From: Planctomycetota bacterium | GTDB lineage: Bacteria; Planctomycetota; UBA1135; JAKEFM01 | DNA length: 40,438 nucleotides | Assembly (NCBI GenBank): GCA_022616055.1 | Contig: JAKEFM010000100.1 | Coordinates: forward strand, 1 to 40,438 | Reading direction: 5' to 3' | Shown here: positions 26,298-33,751 of the stretch, in pieces | Numbering within the stretch: position 1 is the first letter of the stretch | Layout of the letters: every line of letters starts with the position of its first letter | Made by a program: the position numbers and the translations under genes | Notes under the pieces: model-generated | What the model saw: the letters and a program-made list of their open reading frames with translations, nothing else | What the model was told of the DNA's origin: nothing | The model's database searches: none

Positions 26298-29162
26298 CTA
26301 CTTCCGCATGCGGGCGAGCTCGGCCTCGGCCGCGATGAACCCGAAGGCCGGCCACTGCGGGCCGCGCACGATCTCCTCGAAGATCCTCCTCGCCTCCTCC
26401 GTCCGGCCGTTCCAGAGGTGCCAGTTCCCGAAGCCGTAGCCTAGGGTCGCGCGGTTCACGCCGCTCGTCTCGGTCGGGTCGAGGAGGTCCTCGGGGCGCG
26501 ACTCCCCCTTGTAGAGGAGGAGTCGCTTGAAGTAGGCGTCGTTCTCGAGAACGCGGAGGTCCTTGCGGATCGGTTCGAGGACGGCGGCGGCCTCCGCCTC
26601 GCGACCGAGGCGCTTCAGGGTCATGTGGAGCCAGTCGCTCGTCGCGACGAGCCGGTCGTCGCTCGCCCGCGAGAACTCCATGCAGGAGCGGTAGGCGCGC
26701 GCGGCGCCCTCGAAGTCGCCCTCGAGGTAACGGGCGAGGCCGAGGTGGTACCAGACGTTGAAGTGGTTCGTGCTCGGCGGGGCGCCGCCCGGGCTCGGGT
26801 CGCCGTCGGGCTCGACCTGGTCGGGGACCCCCTCGATCAGCCGGGTGGCGCGCTCGAGGTCGGCGATGGCGCGGTCGAACTCGCGGAGGGTGATGTACCG
26901 GTGTCCCCGGTGGCGCAGCAGCCGGAAGTCGGCCGGATGCTTCCCGATCCCGCGGGAGAAGACGTCGATCGCCTCGCGGAAGCGGCCGAGGTAGGCGAGG
27001 CGCCGGCCGAGCCAGACGATCGCGTCGGCGTCGTCGGGGGCCTTGATGAACTCGGCCGTCGCCTTGGCGAGATTCCCCTCGAGGCGCTTGCGGGCGGCCT
27101 CCTCGATGGGGGGGGGAAGGAGCGGCTTCCCGAGGAGGGAGACCGCCTCCGGCGGCGGCGCGGGCGCCGAGGTGGGGGAGGGCTTGAGGTACCGGTCGTA
27201 CCAGGCGAGGTGGCGCTCGAGGCGGTCCTTCCGGTAGGAGGGCTTCGAGATCGAGTGGGACTGGCCCGGGTAGACGACGAGCTCCGTTTCGCGCCCGAGG
27301 CGCCGCAGCGCCTGGTAGAGCTGCTCCGAGTTGAGGAGGGGGACGTTCCAGTCCTCCTCCCCGCACATGACGAGCGTGGGCGTGACGATCTTCTCGACCT
27401 GGTAGAACGGGGAGAGGCGCCTCCAGAGCTCGGTGTTCTTCCAGGGGAGCCCGAGCTCGGCCTCCCACTCCCGCTGGTAGTGGTCGGTGCCGTAGCAGGC
27501 GAGGTAGTTCACCTCGCTCGCGCCGCTCACGGCCGCCTTGAAGCGGTCGGTCTTCGTCAGGACGTAGTTCGTCAGGATCCCGCCGTAGGACCACCCTCCG
27601 ACGCCCAGCCGGTCGGGATCGGCGAGGCCCATCGAGACGGCCTCGTCGACGACGGCCATCACGTCCTCGAAGTCCCGGTTCCCCCAGTCGGCCCAGATCG
27701 CGCGGCTGAAGTCGCGGCCGCGGCCGGTGGAGCCCCGGGGGTTCGGCGCGATCACGGCGTAGCCGCTCGCGGCGAGGAGCTGCCACTCGAGGTCGAACTC
27801 CGTGGCGAACTGCGCCGCCGGCCCGCCGTGGAGCCGCAGGATCGCGGGGAGCCGCGCCCCCGCGGGCGCGTCGGGAGGGAGGGTGAGGAAGGCGCCGACG
27901 GTCGTCCCGTCGCGGCTCTTCGCCTCGAACCGCCGCACGGGGCCGAGGCGGATCCCGGCGAGGAAGGCGTCGTTCGTCTTCGTGAGACGCCTCGGGGCGC
28001 CTTCCCCGAGCGCCGAGATCTCGTTGGGGCGGTCGGGCTGGCTCTCGAGGACCACGATCTCCCCCCCTCTGCCGACGTCGAGCGCCGAGACCTCCCGCTC
28101 GCCGGCGAGCAGCCGCTCGATCGCCCCTCCCTCGGAGGGGACGCGGGCGAGGTGAACGTTCCCGTCGTCCTCGAGCCGGAAGTAGATCGACGTCCCGTCC
28201 GGAGCCCAGCGCGGGGAGGCGACGTTGCGGTCGAGGCCCGCCGTGAGGGATCGGGACGGCCCGCCTCCGGGAGGAACGACCGCGAGGGACGTGATCCCGT
28301 ACCAGAGGTCCTCGGGCGGCGGGCCCGCGAGGTAGGCGATCGACCGGCCGTCGGGGCTGAAGACCGGAGAGCCGTCCGCGCCAGGGGAGGTGGTGACGGC
28401 GCGCGGCTCCTGGCCCGGCCGCGCCTCGATCACGAAGACGTCGCTGTTGTCGTTCGAGTCGGGCTCCGCCGTGCGGTTGCTCCCGAAGGCGAGGAGGCGG
28501 CCGTCGGGGGACCAGGCGGGATCGGAGTCGTCGTAGGGCCCCGCGGTCACCTGGACCGCCTTCTTCGTCGCCACCTCGAAGAGGTGGACGTGGCTGCGGA
28601 CCTCGCGGAGATAGCCCTCCCCGTCGCGCTTGAACTGGAGGCGCTTGAGCACGATCGGCTTCGGCGTCTCGGGCTCCTTCTCCTTCCCTCCCTCCTCGTC
28701 CGGAGGCTCGTCGGGGTCGGGATCGGAGACGACGAGGGCGAGCCGCTTCGAGTCGGGGGACCAGACGAAGTCGGAGACCCCTCCCTTGAAGTCGGTCGCC
28801 TTCACCGCCTCCCCCCCGCGCCGGTCGAGAAGCCACACCTGGGCCTTCTTCCCCTCGCGCCCGGAGAGGAAGGCGAGGGTGCGCCCGTCGGGGCTCCACC
28901 GCGGATGGCTCTCCCCCTTGGGGCTCGTCGTGACGCGGACGGGCTCCCCCCCCTCGAAGGGAACCATGTGGACGTCGGTGTCCGACGCGTCCTTCTTCGC
29001 GTCGGGCGTCCGGACCGTGTACGCGACCCACTTGCCGTCCGGGCTGATCCGGGGATCGCCGACGTCCTTCAGCTCGAAGAGGTCCTCGATCCGCAGGGGC
29101 CGGGTCGAGGCGGGCGCCGCGGTCTGGAGGGAGAGCGCGACGGCGAGGAGGAGGTGTCCCAT
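26298..29162 (-). CDS. Exported S9 prolyl-oligopeptidase-type peptidase fused to TPR domain
   Basis: A 954-residue protein with a signal peptide (1-17). Residues 25-400 form a beta-propeller with repeated 'SPDG' units ('RISPDGKWVAYTV', 'PRWSPDGRTLAFLSG', 'PAWSPDGRLLAFGS'). Residues 410-660 are the alpha/beta-hydrolase: 'LRLHGGPAA' oxyanion region, nucleophile elbow 'GGWSYGG' (Ser525), acid Asp604 in 'GEEDWNVP' and His636 in 'GQSHSISK'. This is the acylaminoacyl/dipeptidyl peptidase branch of S9. Ordinary members end near here; this one continues with about 290 residues of TPR-like repeats ('LAYLGRFREAIDVFSRGIGK', 'GLARYLEGDFEGAARAYRSC'). GAAGGA precedes the ATG at 29162. It heads the unit with the DUF983 and propeller frame and is divergent from arsM. 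A periplasmic peptide-degrading role is likely. Confidence 0.88.
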   Translation of the reverse strand: MGHLLLAVALSLQTAAPASTRPLRIEDLFELKDVGDPRISPDGKWVAYTVRTPDAKKDASDTDVHMVPFEGGEPVRVTTSPKGESHPRWSPDGRTLAFLSGREGKKAQVWLLDRRGGEAVKATDFKGGVSDFVWSPDSKRLALVVSDPDPDEPPDEEGGKEKEPETPKPIVLKRLQFKRDGEGYLREVRSHVHLFEVATKKAVQVTAGPYDDSDPAWSPDGRLLAFGSNRTAEPDSNDNSDVFVIEARPGQEPRAVTTSPGADGSPVFSPDGRSIAYLAGPPPEDLWYGITSLAVVPPGGGPSRSLTAGLDRNVASPRWAPDGTSIYFRLEDDGNVHLARVPSEGGAIERLLAGEREVSALDVGRGGEIVVLESQPDRPNEISALGEGAPRRLTKTNDAFLAGIRLGPVRRFEAKSRDGTTVGAFLTLPPDAPAGARLPAILRLHGGPAAQFATEFDLEWQLLAASGYAVIAPNPRGSTGRGRDFSRAIWADWGNRDFEDVMAVVDEAVSMGLADPDRLGVGGWSYGGILTNYVLTKTDRFKAAVSGASEVNYLACYGTDHYQREWEAELGLPWKNTELWRRLSPFYQVEKIVTPTLVMCGEEDWNVPLLNSEQLYQALRRLGRETELVVYPGQSHSISKPSYRKDRLERHLAWYDRYLKPSPTSAPAPPPEAVSLLGKPLLPPPIEEAARKRLEGNLAKATAEFIKAPDDADAIVWLGRRLAYLGRFREAIDVFSRGIGKHPADFRLLRHRGHRYITLREFDRAIADLERATRLIEGVPDQVEPDGDPSPGGAPPSTNHFNVWYHLGLARYLEGDFEGAARAYRSCMEFSRASDDRLVATSDWLHMTLKRLGREAEAAAVLEPIRKDLRVLENDAYFKRLLLYKGESRPEDLLDPTETSGVNRATLGYGFGNWHLWNGRTEEARRIFEEIVRGPQWPAFGFIAAEAELARMRK

Positions 29163-29286
29163 TCGCGTCCTTCCGCGGGGGCGGGGATCGTCGCGTCCCT
29201 CCCTCGGCCTGTCGAGACTCCCCGCTCCGGGATCCGCTATCGTTCCCCGCTCTCCCAAGGATCCGACCCGCCCGAGCCCCCCCCCG

Positions 29287-30255
29287 ATGCCCGAGGACTA
29301 CAAGCAGGCCGTCCAGGACTTCTACGCGACCGCCGCGGTCTCGGCGGACCCTTCCCTCTGCTGCGTCGACGGGGCCGTCTGGGCCTTTCCGGGCCTCGCC
29401 TTCCCGCCCCGGATGCTCGAGATGAACTACGGGTGCGGCTCGACGGTCCACCCCTCCGACCTCTCCGGGGAGGAGCCGGTCCTCTACGTCGGAGTCGGGG
29501 GAGGGGTCGAGGCGCTGCAGTTCGCCTACTTCCGACGCCGGGCGGGCGGCGTGATCGCCGTCGACCCCGTGGCGGAGATGCGCGAGGCGGCGGGGAGGAA
29601 CCTCGAGGAGGCCGCGCGCCTGAACCCGTGGTTCCGGCCCGAGTTCGTCCGGATCGTCGGGGGGACCGCGGAATCGCTCCCCGTGGAGGACGGGAGCGTC
29701 GGCGTCGTCGCCCAGAACTGCCTCTTCAACGTCTTCACGGACGGGGATCTCGCGCGCGCGCTCGCCGAGGTCGAGCGGGTTCTCGCGATCGGGGGGCGCT
29801 TCTCCTGCAGCGACCCGATCGCGACCTCCCCGATCCCCGAGGCGCTGAAGAGGAACGCGACGCTCCGCGCGCGCTGCATCTCCGGCTGCACGAGCTACGA
29901 GCGCTACCTCCAGGCGCTCCACGCCTCCGGCTTCCAGCGCCTCCTCGTGCGCGCGCGGCGTCCCTACCGGCTCCTGCTGCCGGCGGAGTTCCCCGAGCTC
30001 GAGGGGCCGATCCTCCTCGAGAGCCTCGAGGTCCTCGCGATCAAGACGGGCGGGACGGCGCCGCGGCCCGAGGTCTTCACCGGGCGCCACGTCGTCTACG
30101 TCGGGGCCGGCCGCTTCGCCGCCCACGACGGCAACTCCTTCCCGGCGGGAGTCCCGCTCCACGTCTCCGACCGCCTCGCCGCCGAGCTCGGGGAGCGCCC
30201 CGACTTCGTCGTCACCCCGCCGACCTACCACGCCCGCAGCGCGGGCTGCTGCTAG
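29287..30255 (+). CDS. arsM: Arsenite methyltransferase, arsenosugar-biosynthesis type (ArsM)
   Basis: A 322-residue class I SAM methyltransferase. It matches the ArsM type used in arsenosugar synthesis along its whole length: 'LCC' (24-26) near the N-terminus, 'EMNYGCGSTVHPSDL' (45-59), SAM-binding 'VLYVGVGGGVEALQFAYF' (65-82), 'VDP' (92-94), 'AQNCLFNVF' (142-150), Cys197 and Cys201 in 'RCISGC', 'RARRPYR' and 'VFTGRHVVYVG', ending in Cys-Cys. Conserved cysteines bind trivalent arsenic, which is methylated in steps to mono- and dimethylarsenic species. In cyanobacteria the gene lies beside arsS (radical SAM); no arsS or arsenic resistance gene is in this window. The ATG at 29287 gives the family's normal start; no strong ribosome-binding site is present. 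It is divergent from the S9 peptidase (124 bases). Confidence 0.88.
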   Translation: MPEDYKQAVQDFYATAAVSADPSLCCVDGAVWAFPGLAFPPRMLEMNYGCGSTVHPSDLSGEEPVLYVGVGGGVEALQFAYFRRRAGGVIAVDPVAEMREAAGRNLEEAARLNPWFRPEFVRIVGGTAESLPVEDGSVGVVAQNCLFNVFTDGDLARALAEVERVLAIGGRFSCSDPIATSPIPEALKRNATLRARCISGCTSYERYLQALHASGFQRLLVRARRPYRLLLPAEFPELEGPILLESLEVLAIKTGGTAPRPEVFTGRHVVYVGAGRFAAHDGNSFPAGVPLHVSDRLAAELGERPDFVVTPPTYHARSAGCC

Positions 30256-30856
30256 GGGCGGGAGACGCGCCGCGCCCCCCCGTCGGAGCGAGTACGAATC
30301 TGACTCATTAATTAGTCCTTTGCCCCTTTTCGTCTTGATTCACCTCCGGCCGGCCGGTAGGAGGGGCCCCTTCGGTGATCGTTGTGACCCGTTGCGCCTC
30401 GTCCGCTGCACCCGTCCGGGTGGACCTCGATGCGACTCCGCCGCCGGCGACGCTCTCGCGGCGCGGGGTCGTGCCCGATTGGAGCCGGGACCGCGGAGCG
30501 CCGCGGGCGTGAAGGGAAGGCGGGAGGGGATCGTGACGAACTCTCGTTTCGAGACCGTCTCGCCCCTCGCCGGACACTTCCACCTGGTCCTCTCGTTCCT
30601 GACCCCGTCGCCGGCGCGGCGGTCCCGCCGGGTGGCGCCGACGGAGGGACCGTGAGGACGACCATCCGATGCACCAGCCCCGGGATCCCGAGGAGCCCAG
30701 GGACCCGGGTTTCACGATACCGGGGGGGGGTCCGCCCGACCCCCCCTCCCCTCGACGCCCTGCGGATGCGCGGGCAGACCTCCCGCGGAATGGAGCCCGA
30801 GGAAGCGGTCCCGAAGATGGGGCAGACGTGACTTGGCACGTGCCGGGAGGGCCGCG
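30256..30856. other. 600-base intergenic region without a convincing gene
   Basis: Open frames on both strands here translate into Arg/Pro/Gly-rich antisense-like peptides, so I accept none. The left end is clearly AT-richer than its surroundings (about 30296-30350) and includes GACTCATTAATTAGTC (30302-30317), which matches its reverse complement at 14 of 16 positions; this could be a promoter or operator. Homopolymer-rich GC stretches near 30721-30750 may form hairpins. The right end runs into the palindromes at 30835-30873. The region lies between the ends of a plus-strand gene and a minus-strand gene, where little promoter sequence is needed, so its length is unexplained. Confidence 0.4.
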
Positions 30857-30873
30857 CTAGCGGCCTTCCCGGC
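30842..30873 (-). terminator. 14-base-pair hairpin around the stop codon of the DUF1028 gene
   Basis: GCCGGGAGGGCCGC (30842-30855) pairs with GCGGCCTTCCCGGC (30860-30873) with one mismatch and a four-base loop. The TAG stop codon of the minus-strand DUF1028 gene lies in the loop. A perfect palindrome GGCACGTGCC (30835-30844) overlaps the outer edge. It may act as a transcript end or stabiliser, but translating ribosomes would have to open it to reach the stop codon. Confidence 0.4.
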
Positions 30874-31870
30874 GCGGACCTTCGCGCTTCTCCGCCGGGA
30901 GCGCGCCGTGCCGGGCGCGCAGGGCCGCCACGAACGGCGGGTCGACGAGGCCCCTCGGGTAGCCGAGGCCGTCGGCCGCGACGGGGAGCCCGGCGTCCTT
31001 GCGGAAGGCCTCGACCGCCTCGGCGACCTCGGCGTCGAAAAGCGCCATCGACTCGTCCCCGCGCGGGAAGGGGAGGGACCCGACCCCCTTCCGGAAGAAG
31101 CCGACGGCGTGGAGCAGCCGCTTGAGCTCGACGACGTCGGGCCCGCGCTGCTCGGAGAGCACGCGCCAGCCGAGCCGGCGGCGCGTCGCGTCGTAGATGC
31201 GGCGCAGCTCCGCGACCGGCTCGCTGTGCTCGTCGACGCGGATCTCGAGCGTGACGTGGGAGCCGTCCCGCCCGGTCTCCGTCGGGTGGGCGATCACGAG
31301 GGCCGCCGACTGGGGGAGCCCCTTCCGTTTGTCCCCCCCCGCCGCCTGCCCGGCGGCGAGCGCCTCGAGGAGACGGTCGGGGAGCTCGCGGCCGGTCCCC
31401 TCGGAGGCCTCGAACGTCCGCTGGACCGCGTCGAGGGTCTCGGGTCCGACGAGGAGGTTCCCCTGGACCGCGCAGTTCCGGCCGCGCCGGTCCCCCGCGT
31501 ACGGGCCGTTCTCCTTCCCCGTGAAGCTCGCGATTCGGCCCTTCGCGTCGATCATCCCGAGCTGCCGGCGCTCGCGCTGGTCGTCCTCCTTGAGAAGGGT
31601 CGCGATCGCCTCCTCGGGCGCGCTCCCCTTCTCGAGGAGGTCGAGCCCCGAGGGGCCGTAGCGCACGACCGTCAACGCCTGCGTCGCGACCGCCCCGACG
31701 CCCCCCCGGACGAAGGGGACCGCGCGGCCGACGAAGGGGACGCGCGTCGTGACGGCGACACCGAGCTCTCCCGTCCCGGGGTCGAGAGCGCAGATGGAGA
31801 AGGTCCCGTTCTCCTCGGGCGCGGGAGCGTCGGAGCCGGGGATCGCCAGGAGGAGCAGGAGCGTGAGCAT
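30857..31870 (-). CDS. Exported DUF1028 protein with C-terminal extension
   Basis: A 337-residue protein with a short signal peptide ('MLTLLLLLAIPGSDA'). Residues 22-225 are DUF1028: 'TFSICALDPGTGELGVAVTTR' region, 'GGVGAVATQALT' (55-67), 'YGPSGLDLLEKG', 'RQLGMIDAKGRIASFTG', 'AVQGNLLVGPE' and 'AGGDKRKGLPQSAALVIA'. DUF1028 proteins are thought to have an Ntn-hydrolase-like fold; substrate is unknown. The final 90 residues ('GPDVVELKRLLHAVGF', 'FDAEVAEAVEAFRKDAGLP') look like a peptidoglycan-binding domain of the PG_binding_1 type, suggesting cell-wall attachment. The ATG at 31870 precedes the signal peptide. It is divergent from the SGNH hydrolase. Confidence 0.82.
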   Translation of the reverse strand: MLTLLLLLAIPGSDAPAPEENGTFSICALDPGTGELGVAVTTRVPFVGRAVPFVRGGVGAVATQALTVVRYGPSGLDLLEKGSAPEEAIATLLKEDDQRERRQLGMIDAKGRIASFTGKENGPYAGDRRGRNCAVQGNLLVGPETLDAVQRTFEASEGTGRELPDRLLEALAAGQAAGGDKRKGLPQSAALVIAHPTETGRDGSHVTLEIRVDEHSEPVAELRRIYDATRRRLGWRVLSEQRGPDVVELKRLLHAVGFFRKGVGSLPFPRGDESMALFDAEVAEAVEAFRKDAGLPVAADGLGYPRGLVDPPFVAALRARHGALPAEKREGPRREGR

Positions 31871-31998
31871 GCGGCTTCCTCAGGGAGGTGCGCGCGCAGT
31901 CTGGGCCGCGTCTCGGACGCGCGCCAGTCGACGCCCGGTACCGGCCGGGTGCGTCCGATGGCGGGGGGCCGCTCGCGGGAGGACGATGTCCGGCGACC

Positions 31999-33051
31999 GT
32001 GCGCCTGGCCCCCTCTCCAGCTCCCTCCTTCCTCCCGTCGTCCCCCCGTCCGGCCCGACGGGAGGGGCGCCGCCGACTCGGGCTCCCGATCCTCGCTTCC
32101 CTCCTCGGAACGCTGTTCGCCCTCGAGGTCGGCGCCCGGATCTACGCCAGGGCCACCCTGAGGGAACGAGGCCTCGCCTTCGATCCCGACCTCGGATGGC
32201 GGCCCCTCCCCAACGTGCGCAAGCGGGGTCGCTACTGGGGAGGGACGGAGCCGGCGACGACGAACTCGAAGGGATGGAGGGACGCCGAGCACTCCTACGC
32301 GAAGGAGCCGGGCCTGCGGCGAATCGTGGCGCTCGGCGACTCCTTCCTGTTCGGACAGGGGGTCGACTACGGGGAGCGCTTCACGGAGCGCCTCGAAGGC
32401 GCGTTCCCGCGCCTCGAGGTCGTGAACCTCGGCGTCACCGGCTACGGGACGGACCAGGAGCTGCGGCTCCTCGAGATCGAGGGGACTCGCTACGGCCCCG
32501 ACCTCGTCCTCCTCGTCGCCCTCCTCGAGAACGACCTCGACGACATCCGGCACGAGAGGAAGTTCTCCTGGCCGCGCCCCACCTACGCCCTCGTGGGGGA
32601 GGAGCTGAGATTCTCTCCGGCGCGGGCGACCTGGGAGGTCCGAGCGAGGACCGCGAGCTACCTCGCGGAGTTCGTCTTCGGCCGGTTCCGCCGGGCCTTT
32701 CCGGTGGACCGTCGCGCCCCCCAGTGGGAATGGGCCGACACCGTGCCGCTCTTCGCGGGCCTCGTCCGGCGGATGGCGGAGGTGTGCGCCGGCCGGGCCA
32801 CGCGATTCCTCGTCCTCCTCGCCCACCCCCAATGGAGGCTCGCGGGACCTCTCCCCGACGAGCAGGAGAGGGCGATCGGGGCGCTCGCGGAATCGCGGAT
32901 CCCGACCCTCCCCACCCAGGAGGCCTTCTCCGCCGGGGTCCGGGAAGGGGAATCCCTCTACCTCGAGGACGGCCACTGGAACGCGCGAGGGCACCAGCTC
33001 GCGGCCGACGTCGTCCGGCGGAGACTGGTCGCCGACGGGTGGGCCGACTGA
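31999..33051 (+). CDS. Membrane-anchored SGNH/GDSL-type hydrolase
   Basis: About 350 residues from GTG at 31999. An N-terminal membrane segment ('LGLPILASLLGTLFALEVGARIYA') anchors the protein. The SGNH blocks are: block I 'IVALGDSFLFGQGV' with the nucleophile Ser; block II Gly in 'NLGVTGYGTDQELR'; block III 'ALLENDLDD' (Asn); and block V 'EDGHWNARGHQL' with catalytic Asp and His. Homologues in cell-surface loci often act as O-acyl esterases or acetyltransferase partners on polysaccharides. The longer frame starting at 31888 adds a low-complexity extension, so the GTG was preferred, although a ribosome-binding site is only weak (GGGAGGACG at some distance). It stands alone between divergent and convergent neighbours. 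Confidence 0.82.
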   Translation: MRLAPSPAPSFLPSSPRPARREGRRRLGLPILASLLGTLFALEVGARIYARATLRERGLAFDPDLGWRPLPNVRKRGRYWGGTEPATTNSKGWRDAEHSYAKEPGLRRIVALGDSFLFGQGVDYGERFTERLEGAFPRLEVVNLGVTGYGTDQELRLLEIEGTRYGPDLVLLVALLENDLDDIRHERKFSWPRPTYALVGEELRFSPARATWEVRARTASYLAEFVFGRFRRAFPVDRRAPQWEWADTVPLFAGLVRRMAEVCAGRATRFLVLLAHPQWRLAGPLPDEQERAIGALAESRIPTLPTQEAFSAGVREGESLYLEDGHWNARGHQLAADVVRRRLVADGWAD

Positions 33052-33075
33052 TCGCGCCGGCCGGCCCCCCTCCTC

Positions 33076-33624
33076 TCAGGCGAACTCGTCCTCGAGGGTG
33101 TAGCGGAGCGTCACCTTCTCCACGTCGCCGGTCGTCGGGCAGTAGACGTTGATGTCCTTCAACGGCTTCGCGTAGACGTGGACCGTCACGAGGTCGTGGT
33201 CCGAGGTGTTCGCGAGCTGGTGGATCTCGTCCCAGTCGACGCAGGCGAAGTCCCCCTTCCCCAGGCGGTCCTCCGCCGCCTGGCGGACGAGGACGCGGCC
33301 GGGGGAGGGGCGCCCGGCCTCCTCGAAGAGGCGGGAGGTGAGATCCCCCTCGAAGATCCGGGTGACGTTGAGGGAGCCCGCGTGGTCGTGGATCGTCGTC
33401 ACCTGGCCCGGCTTCCAGCACAGGACCAGCATGTCGAAGCGCGGGGTCCGGCAGAGGAGGTTCCGGGAGTAGGTGTCGCCCGTGAAGTGGACATGCTCGG
33501 AGACGAGCGCGTCCTTGAGGTCGAGCCGGCCGAAGAGGTCCTTCAGGTTTGCGAGGGAGAGCTCGCGGGCCGGGACGTGCATCATCTCGAAGATGAACTG
33601 GTCGAGCGTGATCCGTCCGGTCAT
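33076..33624 (-). CDS. Cysteine dioxygenase-type cupin enzyme
   Basis: A 182-residue single-domain cupin. The motif 'WKPGQVTTIHDHAGS' supplies His79 and His81 and a third iron ligand His135 lies in 'DEIHQLAN'. 'YSRNLL' (52-57) corresponds to the substrate carboxylate Arg, and 'TVHVYAKPL' (147-155) carries the conserved Tyr. 'FEGDL' has Gly where mammalian enzymes have the cross-linked Cys, as in most bacterial forms. Cysteine dioxygenase oxidises cysteine to cysteine sulphinate with non-haem iron; mercaptopropionate dioxygenases are a near alternative. The ATG at 33624 has GGGAAAAGG upstream. It is convergent with the SGNH gene (24 bases) and divergent from the nuclease. Confidence 0.85.
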   Translation of the reverse strand: MTGRITLDQFIFEMMHVPARELSLANLKDLFGRLDLKDALVSEHVHFTGDTYSRNLLCRTPRFDMLVLCWKPGQVTTIHDHAGSLNVTRIFEGDLTSRLFEEAGRPSPGRVLVRQAAEDRLGKGDFACVDWDEIHQLANTSDHDLVTVHVYAKPLKDINVYCPTTGDVEKVTLRYTLEDEFA

Positions 33625-33751
33625 GGGCCTTTTCCCGGCTCTCTCTTCGAACGCCTCGGCACGCTCGATTCCAAGGGAGACGGTCCGACCCGTCAAGGAA
33701 GGCGGGGCTTGTCCCGCCCGGAAGGGGGGGGCGAGAATCCGCACCCACGTC

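Noticed and set aside
24874..30231. A 1,785-codon open frame across the S9 peptidase and arsM genes
   Set aside because: Only its last part (DUF983 and propeller, from 26289) is protein-like. The rest is the shadow of the S9 peptidase in another frame and the antisense of arsM, as expected in high-GC sequence.
30252..30308. An 18-residue minus-strand frame preceded by AAAGGA in the AT-rich patch
   Set aside because: The spacing to ATG is plausible, but the peptide is very short, has no recognisable pattern and overlaps the end of arsM by a few bases. Not enough to call a gene.
30312..30839. Minus- and plus-strand frames of 110-175 codons in the gene-free stretch
   Set aside because: Composition is dominated by Arg, Pro, Gly and Ser on both strands, with no hydrophobic core pattern and no ribosome-binding site.
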